A stretch of 64,000 bases of DNA from an uncultured Trueperaceae bacterium (lineage in GTDB: Bacteria > Deinococcota > Deinococci > Deinococcales > Trueperaceae), in the NCBI GenBank assembly GCA_937873495.1, contig CALMXZ010000010.1, positions 248,001-312,000 of the forward strand, written 5' to 3'. This document shows positions 49,101-56,795 of this stretch, one piece after another (positions within the stretch are counted from its first letter, which is position 1; every line of letters begins with the position of its first letter). The notes beneath the pieces are model-generated. The model ran no database searches, had not been told where the DNA came from, and saw only the letters and a program-made list of their open reading frames with translations. A program made the translations under genes and the position numbers.

Positions 49101-50613
49101 CGACGACCGTCCAGCCGCGCAGCTCCGCCGCGTCGGAGAGCCCGTCGCCGTCGGAGTCGATGCCCGGCCCGCTCGCCGCCATTCCATGGAACTGCACCTG
49201 GTAGGGGTTCTCCCTATCGGGCGGAACGACGAGGTTACCGGCCAGGTCGGCTACCCCTACGACTTTGAGGCCGTACTCGATCTCGCTCTGCGAGAGCGTG
49301 GTGAGGCTGACGCTGCGGCCGTCGGGCGAGAGCGTGGCGCCCGTCACGGTGAGCAGCGCCTGGGTGGCCGCGCTCCCGCCGGTGAGGCTGGCGATGCCGT
49401 AGCGGGAAGGGTCCTCGGCGCCGCCGGTTCCGCCGCGCATGGGCTCGCTGAACGTGACGAGCACGCTGGTCGGCGAGGTGGCCACCGCGCCGGTCACCCT
49501 GGGCGGCGTGGTATCCGGCGTGCCGATGGGGTCGGGGCCGACGATGACGATGCCGGCGCTGGTTAGCTGCTGCAGGGGGTTGCCGGCGGCGTCGGTGATG
49601 CCGGCCAGCGTGAGGGTGTACGGGATGCCGGGAGCGAGGTCGTCGACGACGAGGCGCGCACGTGTGGCGCGCTGCTCCGCGGCGAACGAGTTGACGGTCA
49701 CGCTCGTCCCGCCCGGGCCGGCTAGCGCGAAGGAGGCGCCGTTGAGCGAGCCGGGGGCGAGGGTGCCGCGCACGGGTTCGCTGAAGAGCAGGATCACGGT
49801 GTTCGGGTCGGCGGCGTACGCGGTGCTCACGTACGGCGCGGCCGCATCCGGCGCGCCGATCGTATGGAACTCCAGCTCGTCGGCGCGGGGGTCGAGGAGC
49901 ATCTGGTCGTGGAACGTGGTCGCCCCCCTGACGCTGACCCGTCCTACGGGGAAACCCATGGCGTTCGTGGTGAGCACGACGGCGCTGCGGTCCGCGCCGT
50001 CGCCGGCCTGATCGAACTCGACCGAGACGACGGTGACGCCAGGAACGAGCGAGTAGTTGACGGGTAGCAGGGCGTCGTCGCTCATCGGGACCGGTCGGCC
50101 CTCGGTGTCGGCGAACGTGAGCAGCAGCTCGTCGTTGCCGACGGGCACGGCGCGCGCGAGCACCGGCGCCTGGACGAGGCTACCGGCGAACTTGCCGGCG
50201 CCGGTCGCCGCGCCTCCAAGCCCCGAGTCGACCCCCGCCGCGGCCGGGGCGGCCGCGGGCACAGCCGGCGCGTCGAGGCGGTAGTCGACCGCCTGCTGCG
50301 GCGCGGTGGCGAGCGCGACGCTGAGGCCGTCCGCGCGAGCGTAGGCGGCCAGCACCGCCAGCGCGCCGCCGTCCGGAGCGGCGATGGTGTACAGCTCTGC
50401 GTCGGTCGCGCCCGCGCCGACCGGGCGGTCGAACGTGGCGATGACGGACGTGTTGCTCGTGGCGCGAACCGCCGTCAGCGCAGCCGGTTCCGGGGGTGCG
50501 GGTGGCGGCGTCGACTGCTTGGCGCAGCCGGCCACCACGAGCAGGGCCGCGACCGCGAGCCAGGTTGCGACCCTGCGTGAGAGGCGTCCGTGGGGGGGCG
50601 TGCTGTCTGTCAT
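46183..50613 (-). CDS. Giant calcium-repeat lipoprotein with inserted beta-rich domain
   Basis: A 1476-residue lipoprotein (signal ATWLAVAALLVVAGC, Cys near residue 29). Residues 40-470 contain Ig-like units of the SbsA type (VILLFSEPVRG, VLVTFSEPMRG). About five thrombospondin-3-like repeats (DTDGDGLTDLEE) follow near 480-600. A repeat-free domain of about 400 residues comes next (LPLPGIEVGAVDLRLDVRF at its start; Ser/Thr-rich strands such as TLTQSESRSTSNTDSNTQEF). About ten more repeats cover 1030-1310, then a 160-residue C-terminal domain. The Asp-rich repeats bind Ca2+. I start at 50613, with GGGAG six bases upstream; the frame is open to 51681, antisense to the neighbouring regulator. 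Confidence 0.88.
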   Translation of the reverse strand: MTDSTPPHGRLSRRVATWLAVAALLVVAGCAKQSTPPPAPPEPAALTAVRATSNTSVIATFDRPVGAGATDAELYTIAAPDGGALAVLAAYARADGLSVALATAPQQAVDYRLDAPAVPAAAPAAAGVDSGLGGAATGAGKFAGSLVQAPVLARAVPVGNDELLLTFADTEGRPVPMSDDALLPVNYSLVPGVTVVSVEFDQAGDGADRSAVVLTTNAMGFPVGRVSVRGATTFHDQMLLDPRADELEFHTIGAPDAAAPYVSTAYAADPNTVILLFSEPVRGTLAPGSLNGASFALAGPGGTSVTVNSFAAEQRATRARLVVDDLAPGIPYTLTLAGITDAAGNPLQQLTSAGIVIVGPDPIGTPDTTPPRVTGAVATSPTSVLVTFSEPMRGGTGGAEDPSRYGIASLTGGSAATQALLTVTGATLSPDGRSVSLTTLSQSEIEYGLKVVGVADLAGNLVVPPDRENPYQVQFHGMAASGPGIDSDGDGLSDAAELRGWTVVVRRADGTITTTTVTSDPFLPDTDGDGLTDLEEKTYLTNPRSTDTDSDQLSDYWELNYVYSDPTAQDTDGDGLIDGLEWWFFRTSPNLADTDGDQIDDGDEINFGNRNPRLADLPLPGIEVGAVDLRLDVRFSATSQRGTRELESATYSSTLTQSESRSTSNTDSNTQEFMVKAGVELGWKAGVDFGASGKFSVETGYTGQWSSSFTSESARETQNAYERSTQTDRELQVDESLTREVAGAAMRLTVSLRNLGDIAFNISDIQVSAFILDQNFPGRLVPIATLTPENEPAAGYNLGPLVPERGPLVFVNDQVFPSLVEQLMRNPNGLVFKISNFDVTDEFGRNFAFTSQDVNDRTATVVIDYGAADNDGDGEGDVTERLKVSTSAGRPIFDANGDGVIDDDDRILFDDRGRQVGITLAEALEEVLGLDHYDEDATPTASLNPVQLANSYSTRVVGGVERLWRVRTASRELGNPLKAWVVLTPEGIVDNTSQDVRGRVLGAGEGITLAYVQDLDDDGLPASIEYMLSCSDTNVDTDGDGLTDRFEAFEGWRVSVIGKGDYTGYSSCSRTDTDLDGLTDAEELALGTDAQQRDTDKDGLTDREEVRGFTMRTRGGVLLTGVITDPLNPDSDGDTLPDGAERTLGTNPNVNDGDLVFDDDGDTLVNAQEDDGWTVTYYPVSTTPYVQPTAVVLHVTSARDLADTDGDGLRDDVEFQLGTNPRLADTDGDGLTDLQEVQLGTDPLDADTDDDLLSDGVEVNTPRRIQVTGAAPYTVHSDPLVADVDLDNLVDGQEVALGTDPTKYDTDGDGASDTVEAARMADADPNNNTNPLVRDQLLRITYEMQGVRTSFNNICGEAGGGNAYVTGNFYYSLVGITHGGSYSTGGKNLGTDYLSVRNDLLVLTAAQGATLQAYTTGLTRWDGAIGYTLQNFSQDYLTSDGLFDSIKQNVFRQTQASANPEDCVVNIRFTITPINN
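46680..49170. repeat. DNA repeats encoding Asp-rich calcium motifs
   Basis: Recurrent 17-30 base blocks such as CGTCGCCGTCGGTGTC occur at uneven spacing. All are in frame with the lipoprotein and encode DxDGDGLxD units, so they reflect protein repeats and are not an array of another type. Confidence 0.85.
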
Positions 50614-50823
50614 CCTGCGCTCCCAGCTGCCGGGCGTGCGCCCAGGCTGTCGGTTCGCGGCTGGACGGCTGTGCGCTGCACCGCCGCGACGGCACGGGCG
50701 GGGTGGGCTGGCCATCCGCCTGAGCATCCGATGAGGAAGTATGCAAGACTCACCCTGTCCTGAGCCTGTCCGTGCCTTAGGGGGCCGAGCCCGGCGGCAG
50801 ACGCGCGACCAAAGGAGGCCGGC
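50614..50823. other. 210-base divergent intergenic region
   Basis: It separates the giant lipoprotein gene and the SARP-type regulator gene. A direct repeat CCTGTCC occurs twice near 50755-50771, and AAAGGAGG (50811-50818) serves the regulator. I see no strong promoter. Unlike the other large lipoprotein genes, it lacks a TTAA-N7-TTAA motif. Confidence 0.5.
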
Positions 50824-53442
50824 GTGGTGCAGCTGCTCACCTTCGGGGGGCCGGAGCTGGTGGCGGGGACGGTGCCCGGGCGGCGCCCGCTCCTGCTGGC
50901 GGCCTACCTGGCCGTCGAAGGGCGGCAGCCGCGCCGCCGCCTCGCCGAACTCTTCTGCGAAGGCAACCGCGACCCCCTCAACCAGCTCTCCGTCAACCTC
51001 TCGCGCCTGCGACGGCAGCTGAGGGAGGTCGGCGCCGAGGGGGCGCTCCAGGCGGACGCCACGGGCGTGGCGATCGACATCGCCACCGACCAGCGCCAGT
51101 TCCTCACCGCCCTCGCGCTCGGCGACGTGACCCTCGCGGTCGAGCTGCACCGGGGGCCCTTCCTGCAGGGGGTCGAAGCCGGCCTCGGTGACGAGCTGGC
51201 CGCCTGGGTGACCGCCATGCGCGAGGCGCTCGTCCGAAGCATGCAGCGTTCCGCCGTGGTGGAGGGGAGCAGGCTCGTCGCGTCGGGCAGGCGGGGCCAG
51301 GCCGCTGCCCTGGCCGACGCGGCCTACGCCGCCGCCGGACGGGGTGGCACCGACCCGGCCCAGCTCGAGGCCCTGCACGCGTTGATGGCCTTCGGGGGCG
51401 GGGCGTTGGCCGGCGAACTCTTGGCGGAGTCCCGCGCCCTCGGCGCGGCCGTTGCGGCGGAGGAGGAGCTCGTACGAAGCGTCGTGGCCGGGCTCGGCGC
51501 AGGCGTCGCCATGGCGCCGACGAACCTCGTCATGCCGCTCGGCAGGACGGTCGGCCGCCAACGCGAGCGGCTGGAGCTCGCCGCGGTGCTGAGGCGGGGC
51601 GAAGCGCGGCTCGTCACCCTCGTCGGGGAAGGCGGGATCGGCAAGTCGTGGCTGGCCATCCAGGTCGCCGCCGATCGCCACGCCAACGGCGACTTCCCCG
51701 GCGCGGTCCTCGTCGTGAACGCCGACGGCGCGCTCACCGCCGACGAGCTCGAGCGGCGTTGCATGAGTGCCGCCGCCGCGTGCGGGATCGGCGGCGGTGG
51801 GCTAGCCGAGGTCATGGCGCGCCTCAAGGGCCGCCGGTGCCTGCTCGTGATGGACGACGTCGGCGCGGGGGAGAGCGCGCTCGGCGCCGCGGCGTCCGTC
51901 GTGGGAGCCGCGCTGGCCGTGTCGTCCGACCTGACCGTGCTCGTCACGGCCGGCCGGCGCCTGGCTCATCCGGGTGAGCGTGTCTTCAGGGTCGCCGGGC
52001 TCGGCCCGGACGGTGCGGAGCTGTTCTTCGAGTGCGCGCGGGCGGCCAACGGGGTCGAGGCGGTCGGGCGCGACGACCGCGCCGGCGCGGTCCGACTAGC
52101 GGAGGTGGTAGGCGGCTCGCCCCTCGCCCTCGTGGTGGCTGCCGGCCTGGCGGGGGCCATGTCGCCCCGCGACCTGGCTGAGTTGGCACAGGGCGAGCCG
52201 GCGGCGCTCGGCGAGCTGCGCGGCGTCAGGCCGCGCCTGCGGAGCCCGGCCGCGCGCTTCGAGCACACCCTCGCCGAGCTGAGCGCGGCCGGTCGCGACG
52301 CGCTGGCCGGGCTGGCTTACTTCGAGCCCCGCTTCACGCGCGAAGCGATCAACGAGGTCACGGGCGTGTCGGCCGCCGTGCTGGCGGAGCTGCAAGAGCT
52401 GTCGCTCGTCGTCGTCGGCACGGACGAGCGCATGGAGCTCGGCCGCCTCACGCGGCTGTTCGCGCGGCGGTCGCTGGCCGCCGCGCCAGAGGCGCAGGCG
52501 CGCATCGCTCGTTCCCACGTCGCCTACTACGCGAGCCTGCCGATCCGGAACTACCGAGCCGCGTTCGGCCCCGGGCAGGCCGCCGTGCAGCGGCTCCTGC
52601 ACGACGAGCTGCCCAACAGCCTCTTGGCGTTCCGGCACGCGCTCGAGGTGGCGGACGGCGGCGCCGTCCAGGCCATCTCGCTGGGCTGCTACGCCCTCTT
52701 CGGGCGGCTGGGGCGATTCGACGAGGCCATCTCCTTGTACGACGAAGGGTTGGCGGCGCTCCAGCCAGGACCGCCGGGGCTCGACGCAGCCCGCGGTCAG
52801 CTCCTCGCGATGCGCGCGAAGAACCTGATCTGGCTGGGGCGGGTGGCCGAGGCCGAGGTCGACGCCGAGCGCGCGCTCGCGGTGCTACTACCGCTCGGTC
52901 ACGCCATCGGGGCACGCAAGGCGTACCTCGCGCTGGCCGAATGCGCCGTGGCGCGGCAGGACTCCGCCGCGGCCACCCGCTACTTCGACCTGGCGAGGGA
53001 GGCCTACCCGCTCGAGTACCCGGAAGCGTTCGCCGGCAGCGACGCGCTGGTGCAGATGGTCACGGGTGAGCTCGGCGCGGCCATCGAGTCGCTCCAGGTA
53101 GCCATCGAGGCCCACCGCCGCCAGGGCAACGCAGGGCAGGAGGCGGTCGCACACTTCAGGCTCGCCGGGGCTCGCTTCGGGCGCGGTGAGCTCGGCTTGG
53201 CGCGCCGTAGCTTCGAACGCGCGCTGAAGCTCACGCAGGGGGTATACCCGTACTACGAGCACGCCAGCCGCCTTGGGCTGGCGCGCACGCTCGCCGCGCT
53301 CGGTGAGAGAGGCGCCGCGAGCGGCCTCGCGCGGCAGGTGGCGGCCGGCGGCCCCGAGACGCCCCCCGACCTCGCCCGCGCCGCGGTCGCACTGCTCGAG
53401 CATATCGGCATGGGGGCCGACGCGGCCCCAGCGCCCACCTAG
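50824..53442 (+). CDS. SARP/BTAD-type ATPase regulator, N-terminal DNA-binding form
   Basis: An 872-residue regulator. Residues 1-85 look like a short winged helix (LAAYLAVEGRQPRRRLAELF then VNLSRLRRQLREVG) and 90-235 like a BTAD domain (LYRG-type motif LHRGPFLQGV). An NB-ARC/AAA ATPase follows: Walker A GEGGIGKS near residues 268-275 and Walker B CLLVMDDVGAG near 345. The rest is TPR-like helices. It starts with GTG, five bases past AAAGGAGG. It is divergent from the giant lipoprotein gene, a likely target. Relatives are AfsR-like activators. Confidence 0.82.
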   Translation: MVQLLTFGGPELVAGTVPGRRPLLLAAYLAVEGRQPRRRLAELFCEGNRDPLNQLSVNLSRLRRQLREVGAEGALQADATGVAIDIATDQRQFLTALALGDVTLAVELHRGPFLQGVEAGLGDELAAWVTAMREALVRSMQRSAVVEGSRLVASGRRGQAAALADAAYAAAGRGGTDPAQLEALHALMAFGGGALAGELLAESRALGAAVAAEEELVRSVVAGLGAGVAMAPTNLVMPLGRTVGRQRERLELAAVLRRGEARLVTLVGEGGIGKSWLAIQVAADRHANGDFPGAVLVVNADGALTADELERRCMSAAAACGIGGGGLAEVMARLKGRRCLLVMDDVGAGESALGAAASVVGAALAVSSDLTVLVTAGRRLAHPGERVFRVAGLGPDGAELFFECARAANGVEAVGRDDRAGAVRLAEVVGGSPLALVVAAGLAGAMSPRDLAELAQGEPAALGELRGVRPRLRSPAARFEHTLAELSAAGRDALAGLAYFEPRFTREAINEVTGVSAAVLAELQELSLVVVGTDERMELGRLTRLFARRSLAAAPEAQARIARSHVAYYASLPIRNYRAAFGPGQAAVQRLLHDELPNSLLAFRHALEVADGGAVQAISLGCYALFGRLGRFDEAISLYDEGLAALQPGPPGLDAARGQLLAMRAKNLIWLGRVAEAEVDAERALAVLLPLGHAIGARKAYLALAECAVARQDSAAATRYFDLAREAYPLEYPEAFAGSDALVQMVTGELGAAIESLQVAIEAHRRQGNAGQEAVAHFRLAGARFGRGELGLARRSFERALKLTQGVYPYYEHASRLGLARTLAALGERGAASGLARQVAAGGPETPPDLARAAVALLEHIGMGADAAPAPT

Positions 53443-53466
53443 AGGCGCGACCCGAAGGAGACGTCA

Positions 53467-54042
53467 ATGGCAGAGCTGGTACTGTTCCACCACGTGCTCG
53501 GGCTGACGCCGGGGATCGTCGCGTTGGCCGCCGAGCTTCGCGCCGGTGGACACACCGTGCATACGCCCGACATGTACGAAGGGAAGACGTTCGCGACGCT
53601 GGACGAGGGCATGGCCCACGTCAGGTCCGTCGGGTTCGCCGACGTGGCGGCCCGCGGGGTGAGGGCGGTGGAAGGCCTTGGCCCCGAGCTCGTATACGCG
53701 GGCTACTCCCTCGGTGTCATGCCCGCGCAGCAACTCGCTCAGACGCGCGCTGGCGCGCGCGGCGCCCTACTCATCGCCGCGTGCATGCCCACCGAGGAGT
53801 TCGGTGGCCCGTGGCCCGCTGGCGTCCCCCTCCAGATCCATGCCCATGAGCACGACCCGGAGTTCGACAACGGCTACGACCTTCCTACCGCGCAGGCCGT
53901 GGTCTCGGAGGCGGCCGACGGCGAGCTCTTCCTCTACCAGGGTGACAAGCACTTCTTCGCGGACAACTCCACCACCGAGTACGACGCGGGAGCCACGAGC
54001 GAGTTGGTCAGGCACGCGCTCGCGTTCCTCGCCAGGGTGTAG
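53467..54042 (+). CDS. Dienelactone-hydrolase-like alpha/beta hydrolase
   Basis: A 191-residue enzyme. LVLFHHVLGLTPGIVALAAE near the start is the oxyanion-side loop; the nucleophile turn is VYAGYSLGVMPAQQ, with Ser instead of the Cys of classic dienelactone hydrolase; the catalytic His is in GDKHFFADNS and the acid in AHEHDPEFDNG. GGAG lies before the ATG. It follows the regulator gene by 24 bases and may be in the same mRNA. The substrate is unknown. Confidence 0.85.
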   Translation: MAELVLFHHVLGLTPGIVALAAELRAGGHTVHTPDMYEGKTFATLDEGMAHVRSVGFADVAARGVRAVEGLGPELVYAGYSLGVMPAQQLAQTRAGARGALLIAACMPTEEFGGPWPAGVPLQIHAHEHDPEFDNGYDLPTAQAVVSEAADGELFLYQGDKHFFADNSTTEYDAGATSELVRHALAFLARV

Positions 54043-54069
54043 CCACGATGCGGACGGGCGCGAAGCGGC

Positions 54070-54414
54070 ATGGACCCGGCAGGCATGGACACTGACAGCA
54101 AACGCCTGGCTCACGAACTCCTCGGCTGGCTCGAGCCGTTAGGCGGCAGCATCCGGGCCATGTTCGGCGGCTACTGCGTCTACCTGGACGGTAAGCCAGT
54201 GGGTCTCGTCAACGACGGCAACGTCTTCGTCAAGCGGAGTTCGGCCGAGGCGAAGCTCGCCGGCCTGGCCGAGCTCGGGCCCGCCTATCCGGGGGCCAAG
54301 GAGTCGTGGCGTCTGGCGCCCGACGCGCTGCAGGCGGAGCCGCTGCGGGTCGTGGCGGCCATCCACGCGACGGCGGCCGCGCTGCCGGCACGTCGCCCCG
54401 CACGGCGCCGCTAG
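54070..54414 (+). CDS. TfoX/Sxy N-terminal-domain protein
   Basis: A 114-residue protein with only the N-terminal TfoX domain: IRAMFGGYCVYLDGKPVGLV and NDGNVFVKRSSAEAKL are the marks. The C-terminal domain of full-size TfoX competence regulators is absent, as in many small relatives of unknown function. The end is basic (PARRPARRR). A second ATG at 54085 is an alternative start. It follows the hydrolase gene by 27 bases. Confidence 0.82.
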   Translation: MDPAGMDTDSKRLAHELLGWLEPLGGSIRAMFGGYCVYLDGKPVGLVNDGNVFVKRSSAEAKLAGLAELGPAYPGAKESWRLAPDALQAEPLRVVAAIHATAAALPARRPARRR

Positions 54415-54430
54415 CACCCCGGTCCACCCG

Positions 54431-54445
54431 TTAATCATTGATTAA
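54431..54445. promoter_or_regulatory. TTAA-N7-TTAA motif upstream of the 748-residue lipoprotein gene
   Basis: TTAATCATTGATTAA is a perfect 7+1+7 palindrome, 38 bases before the start codon. It has the same TTAATC-N5-TTAA form as the sites at 13049 and 15523. Confidence 0.55.
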
Positions 54446-54482
54446 GCGCGCCGGCCTCATCGTCGAGCCACGGAGGACGGCC

Positions 54483-56729
54483 ATGGCGTTGCGGCGAGTG
54501 TCGGTGGCGAGCCTAGTGACGGTTCTGAGCATCTCGGGCCTGGTGGGCTGCGGCGGGCCCGGTCCTAACCCTCGGGACGACTTCGTGGTCGAAGGGAAGG
54601 TGCGCCTGCCGCATGGCAGCCCCCTCGACCCGCAAGCGGTGCGCGTGCTCAGCGCGAACGGGTCGTCGGACTTGGCGGCCGACGGCGGCTTCGCGGTCGA
54701 GGTCAACGAGGACGGCCTCAACCTGCTGGCCGTCGTGGACCAGGACGGTCGCCTGGCGCTGCTCGGCTTCCTGGGAACGCGCGAGGCGGAAGCGGAACTC
54801 TCGGGGCGCAGTACCGCCGCCGCCCTCCTGTACATGGCGTTGGGCGGTCAGTTCCAGGAGGCGTGGCTTCAGGAGCTGATGTTCGAGGCGCTCGCCGTGG
54901 AGCCGGAGGTGGCCACCCTCGACGCCGAGTTGACCGGCATCCTCGCAGCCGACCCCGCCGCGCTGGCCGCTGGCAGCGACGCCCTCATCAACGCGGTCAT
55001 GGCCGCCCGCGAGCGCTTGGCGGTGCGAGGCCAGAGCGGCGCCGGGGGGCCGGGTGACGTGACCACGAGCGGCATGGGCGGCCCGGGTCGCCCCGTCCCC
55101 GCCGAGTGGCTCGCCACCGCAGCCGACAAGAACTACGTCGTGATCACCGATCCGCACGAGGAGGCGGGCCTCGAGACCCTGTTAGCCGACTCGGGCACCG
55201 GCGTCTACGTGAAGAACTCCAAGCGTCGCCCCGCGCGCCTGTTCGCCTACGAGACGGGCGTGAAGGTAGGTGACGGGCCGGTCGTGCAGGTCGGCCCCGT
55301 ACCGGTCGGCAGCTACCTGAGCGTTCCGCCCTCCAACTCCCTGGAGTTCGGCGCCACGCTGGGGGCCATCGCCTCCGGCGACCTCCTGAACACGCCCTTG
55401 GCTCCTGCCTACTCGGATGCGGCCGAACTGCCCCTCAAGAACGGCACGACGCGTACCTACTACACGGTGGTCGCGCTCGCCCCGTCGCTCAGCGCCGAGC
55501 TGCCCGCCGTCTTCACCGACTCGCGCTTCTTCGCCTTCCGCGCGGAGTGGGACCGCCAACTCCTCGAGCTCGACTTCGAGGTCTTCTGGTCGAACCTGCT
55601 CTTGCCTGTGATGGCGAACGTGGGGCTCGGGATGGCCGTCACCAAGGTGAACTACGCGGCGGTACGCTCCACCGCGCTGACCGTCATGGGTGTCGCCGCC
55701 CCGATCCTGACGCCCCTCGGGATCGGGAACCCCATGGGAGCCGAGCGCGCGCGGGCGCTGGCCGCGCTCATCGAGAAGGCGGCGCTGGACGAGTCCGCCG
55801 ACGTCTACTGGGCGCTCGTCGAGAACGCGCGGAACGCGCTCGGCGCTGCGGCCAGGCCAGGCAGTGTCGACCCGCGCGCTTTCGCGCGCGCCGTCGGCTC
55901 GGCCGGCGGGATCCTCAAGATCGTCGCGCTGGTATTGACCGGCGCCGACGCCGTGGCGGTGGTCTCCGACCTGGCCGGCAACCCACCGGGCGCGTCCTGG
56001 GAAGTGATCAGGACGGAAGTGTCGGCCAAGCTCACCCCGTCCGAGGGTCAGGTGGGCAAGTACGCGCCGTCGGTCGACTTCAAGGTAGTGATAGACGCTC
56101 CGCTCGACGGAGGGAGCTACGTGTACAGGTGGTCGACGAGCGGCGAGTACGGCTACCTCTACGACTACCTGGGCCAGGAAGGCAAGAGCTTCGAGACGAC
56201 GCGCTCGCAGGTCCTGTACGTCGCCAACGCCCCGAACGCCATCACGGACGCCCTGCGCGACACCATCAAGGTCGAGGTCTACAAGGACGACGGCTCCGGC
56301 AAGGTGGCGCCCGGCGCGGCCCTGGTCGCCCAGGCCACGGCGACCGTGATCGGCAAGGAGAAGCAGGACCTCTTCGCGGGGCGCTGGTTCTATCACGCCG
56401 CGTCCTACGCGGACGGCGCAGGCAACCCCCGCGTGTGCCAGGTCATCTACCTTGGCATCAAGCTCGTGCCGGGCGCCACCACCTACGAGGCCACCGGCAC
56501 CGGCTTCTACGACCCGTACTACTACGGGTCGACGCTCGCGGTCGGCTACCGGACGGGCCAGACGGTGCCTCCGCCCACCGACGACAACCCCTGCCCGTAC
56601 GAGCGGCTGCAGGACGGCGAGTACCAGAAGCTGCTCACGGGCGGCTGGGGTCCGGCCGGCTCGGAGGACCCGGGCCTGTTCAACGGTCGCTTCCAGGGCA
56701 TGGTCGTCGAGGTGGTCGTGACGTACTGA
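54483..56729 (+). CDS. Large Ig-like lipoprotein, paralogue of the protein at 13167
   Basis: A 748-residue lipoprotein (SLVTVLSISGLVGCGG, Cys near residue 20). It shares the layout of the 770-residue lipoprotein: a beta start with VRVLSANGSSDL, a helical MALGGQFQEAWLQELMFEAL segment, a TGVYVKNS motif and an Ig-like unit opening with KLTPSEGQVGKYAPSVDFKV. It has one Ig-like unit where the other has two, and its own C-terminal domain with FAGRWFYHAASYADGAG. GGAGG lies before 54483. The function is unknown; a surface location is likely. Confidence 0.75.
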   Translation: MALRRVSVASLVTVLSISGLVGCGGPGPNPRDDFVVEGKVRLPHGSPLDPQAVRVLSANGSSDLAADGGFAVEVNEDGLNLLAVVDQDGRLALLGFLGTREAEAELSGRSTAAALLYMALGGQFQEAWLQELMFEALAVEPEVATLDAELTGILAADPAALAAGSDALINAVMAARERLAVRGQSGAGGPGDVTTSGMGGPGRPVPAEWLATAADKNYVVITDPHEEAGLETLLADSGTGVYVKNSKRRPARLFAYETGVKVGDGPVVQVGPVPVGSYLSVPPSNSLEFGATLGAIASGDLLNTPLAPAYSDAAELPLKNGTTRTYYTVVALAPSLSAELPAVFTDSRFFAFRAEWDRQLLELDFEVFWSNLLLPVMANVGLGMAVTKVNYAAVRSTALTVMGVAAPILTPLGIGNPMGAERARALAALIEKAALDESADVYWALVENARNALGAAARPGSVDPRAFARAVGSAGGILKIVALVLTGADAVAVVSDLAGNPPGASWEVIRTEVSAKLTPSEGQVGKYAPSVDFKVVIDAPLDGGSYVYRWSTSGEYGYLYDYLGQEGKSFETTRSQVLYVANAPNAITDALRDTIKVEVYKDDGSGKVAPGAALVAQATATVIGKEKQDLFAGRWFYHAASYADGAGNPRVCQVIYLGIKLVPGATTYEATGTGFYDPYYYGSTLAVGYRTGQTVPPPTDDNPCPYERLQDGEYQKLLTGGWGPAGSEDPGLFNGRFQGMVVEVVVTY

Positions 56730-56740
56730 GGGTCGACGTC

Positions 56741-56762
56741 CCGTCGGTCGCGGTACCGACGG
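56741..56762. terminator. Hairpin between convergent genes
   Basis: Arms CCGTCGGT and ACCGACGG enclose CGCGGT, and a third CCGTCGGTCGC copy follows at 56774. It lies in the 66-base gap between the convergent stops of the lipoprotein (56729) and regulator (56796) genes. Confidence 0.5.
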
Positions 56763-56795
56763 CCGCCCGCCGTACCGTCGGTCGCCGCGGGAGCG

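Noticed and set aside
46680..49170. Possible CRISPR-like or tandem DNA repeat array
   Set aside because: Spacing is uneven and every repeat is in frame and encodes a calcium motif.
50614..51681. N-terminal extension of the giant lipoprotein frame
   Set aside because: It overlaps the regulator gene in antisense, and a lipoprotein signal with a ribosome site starts at 50613.
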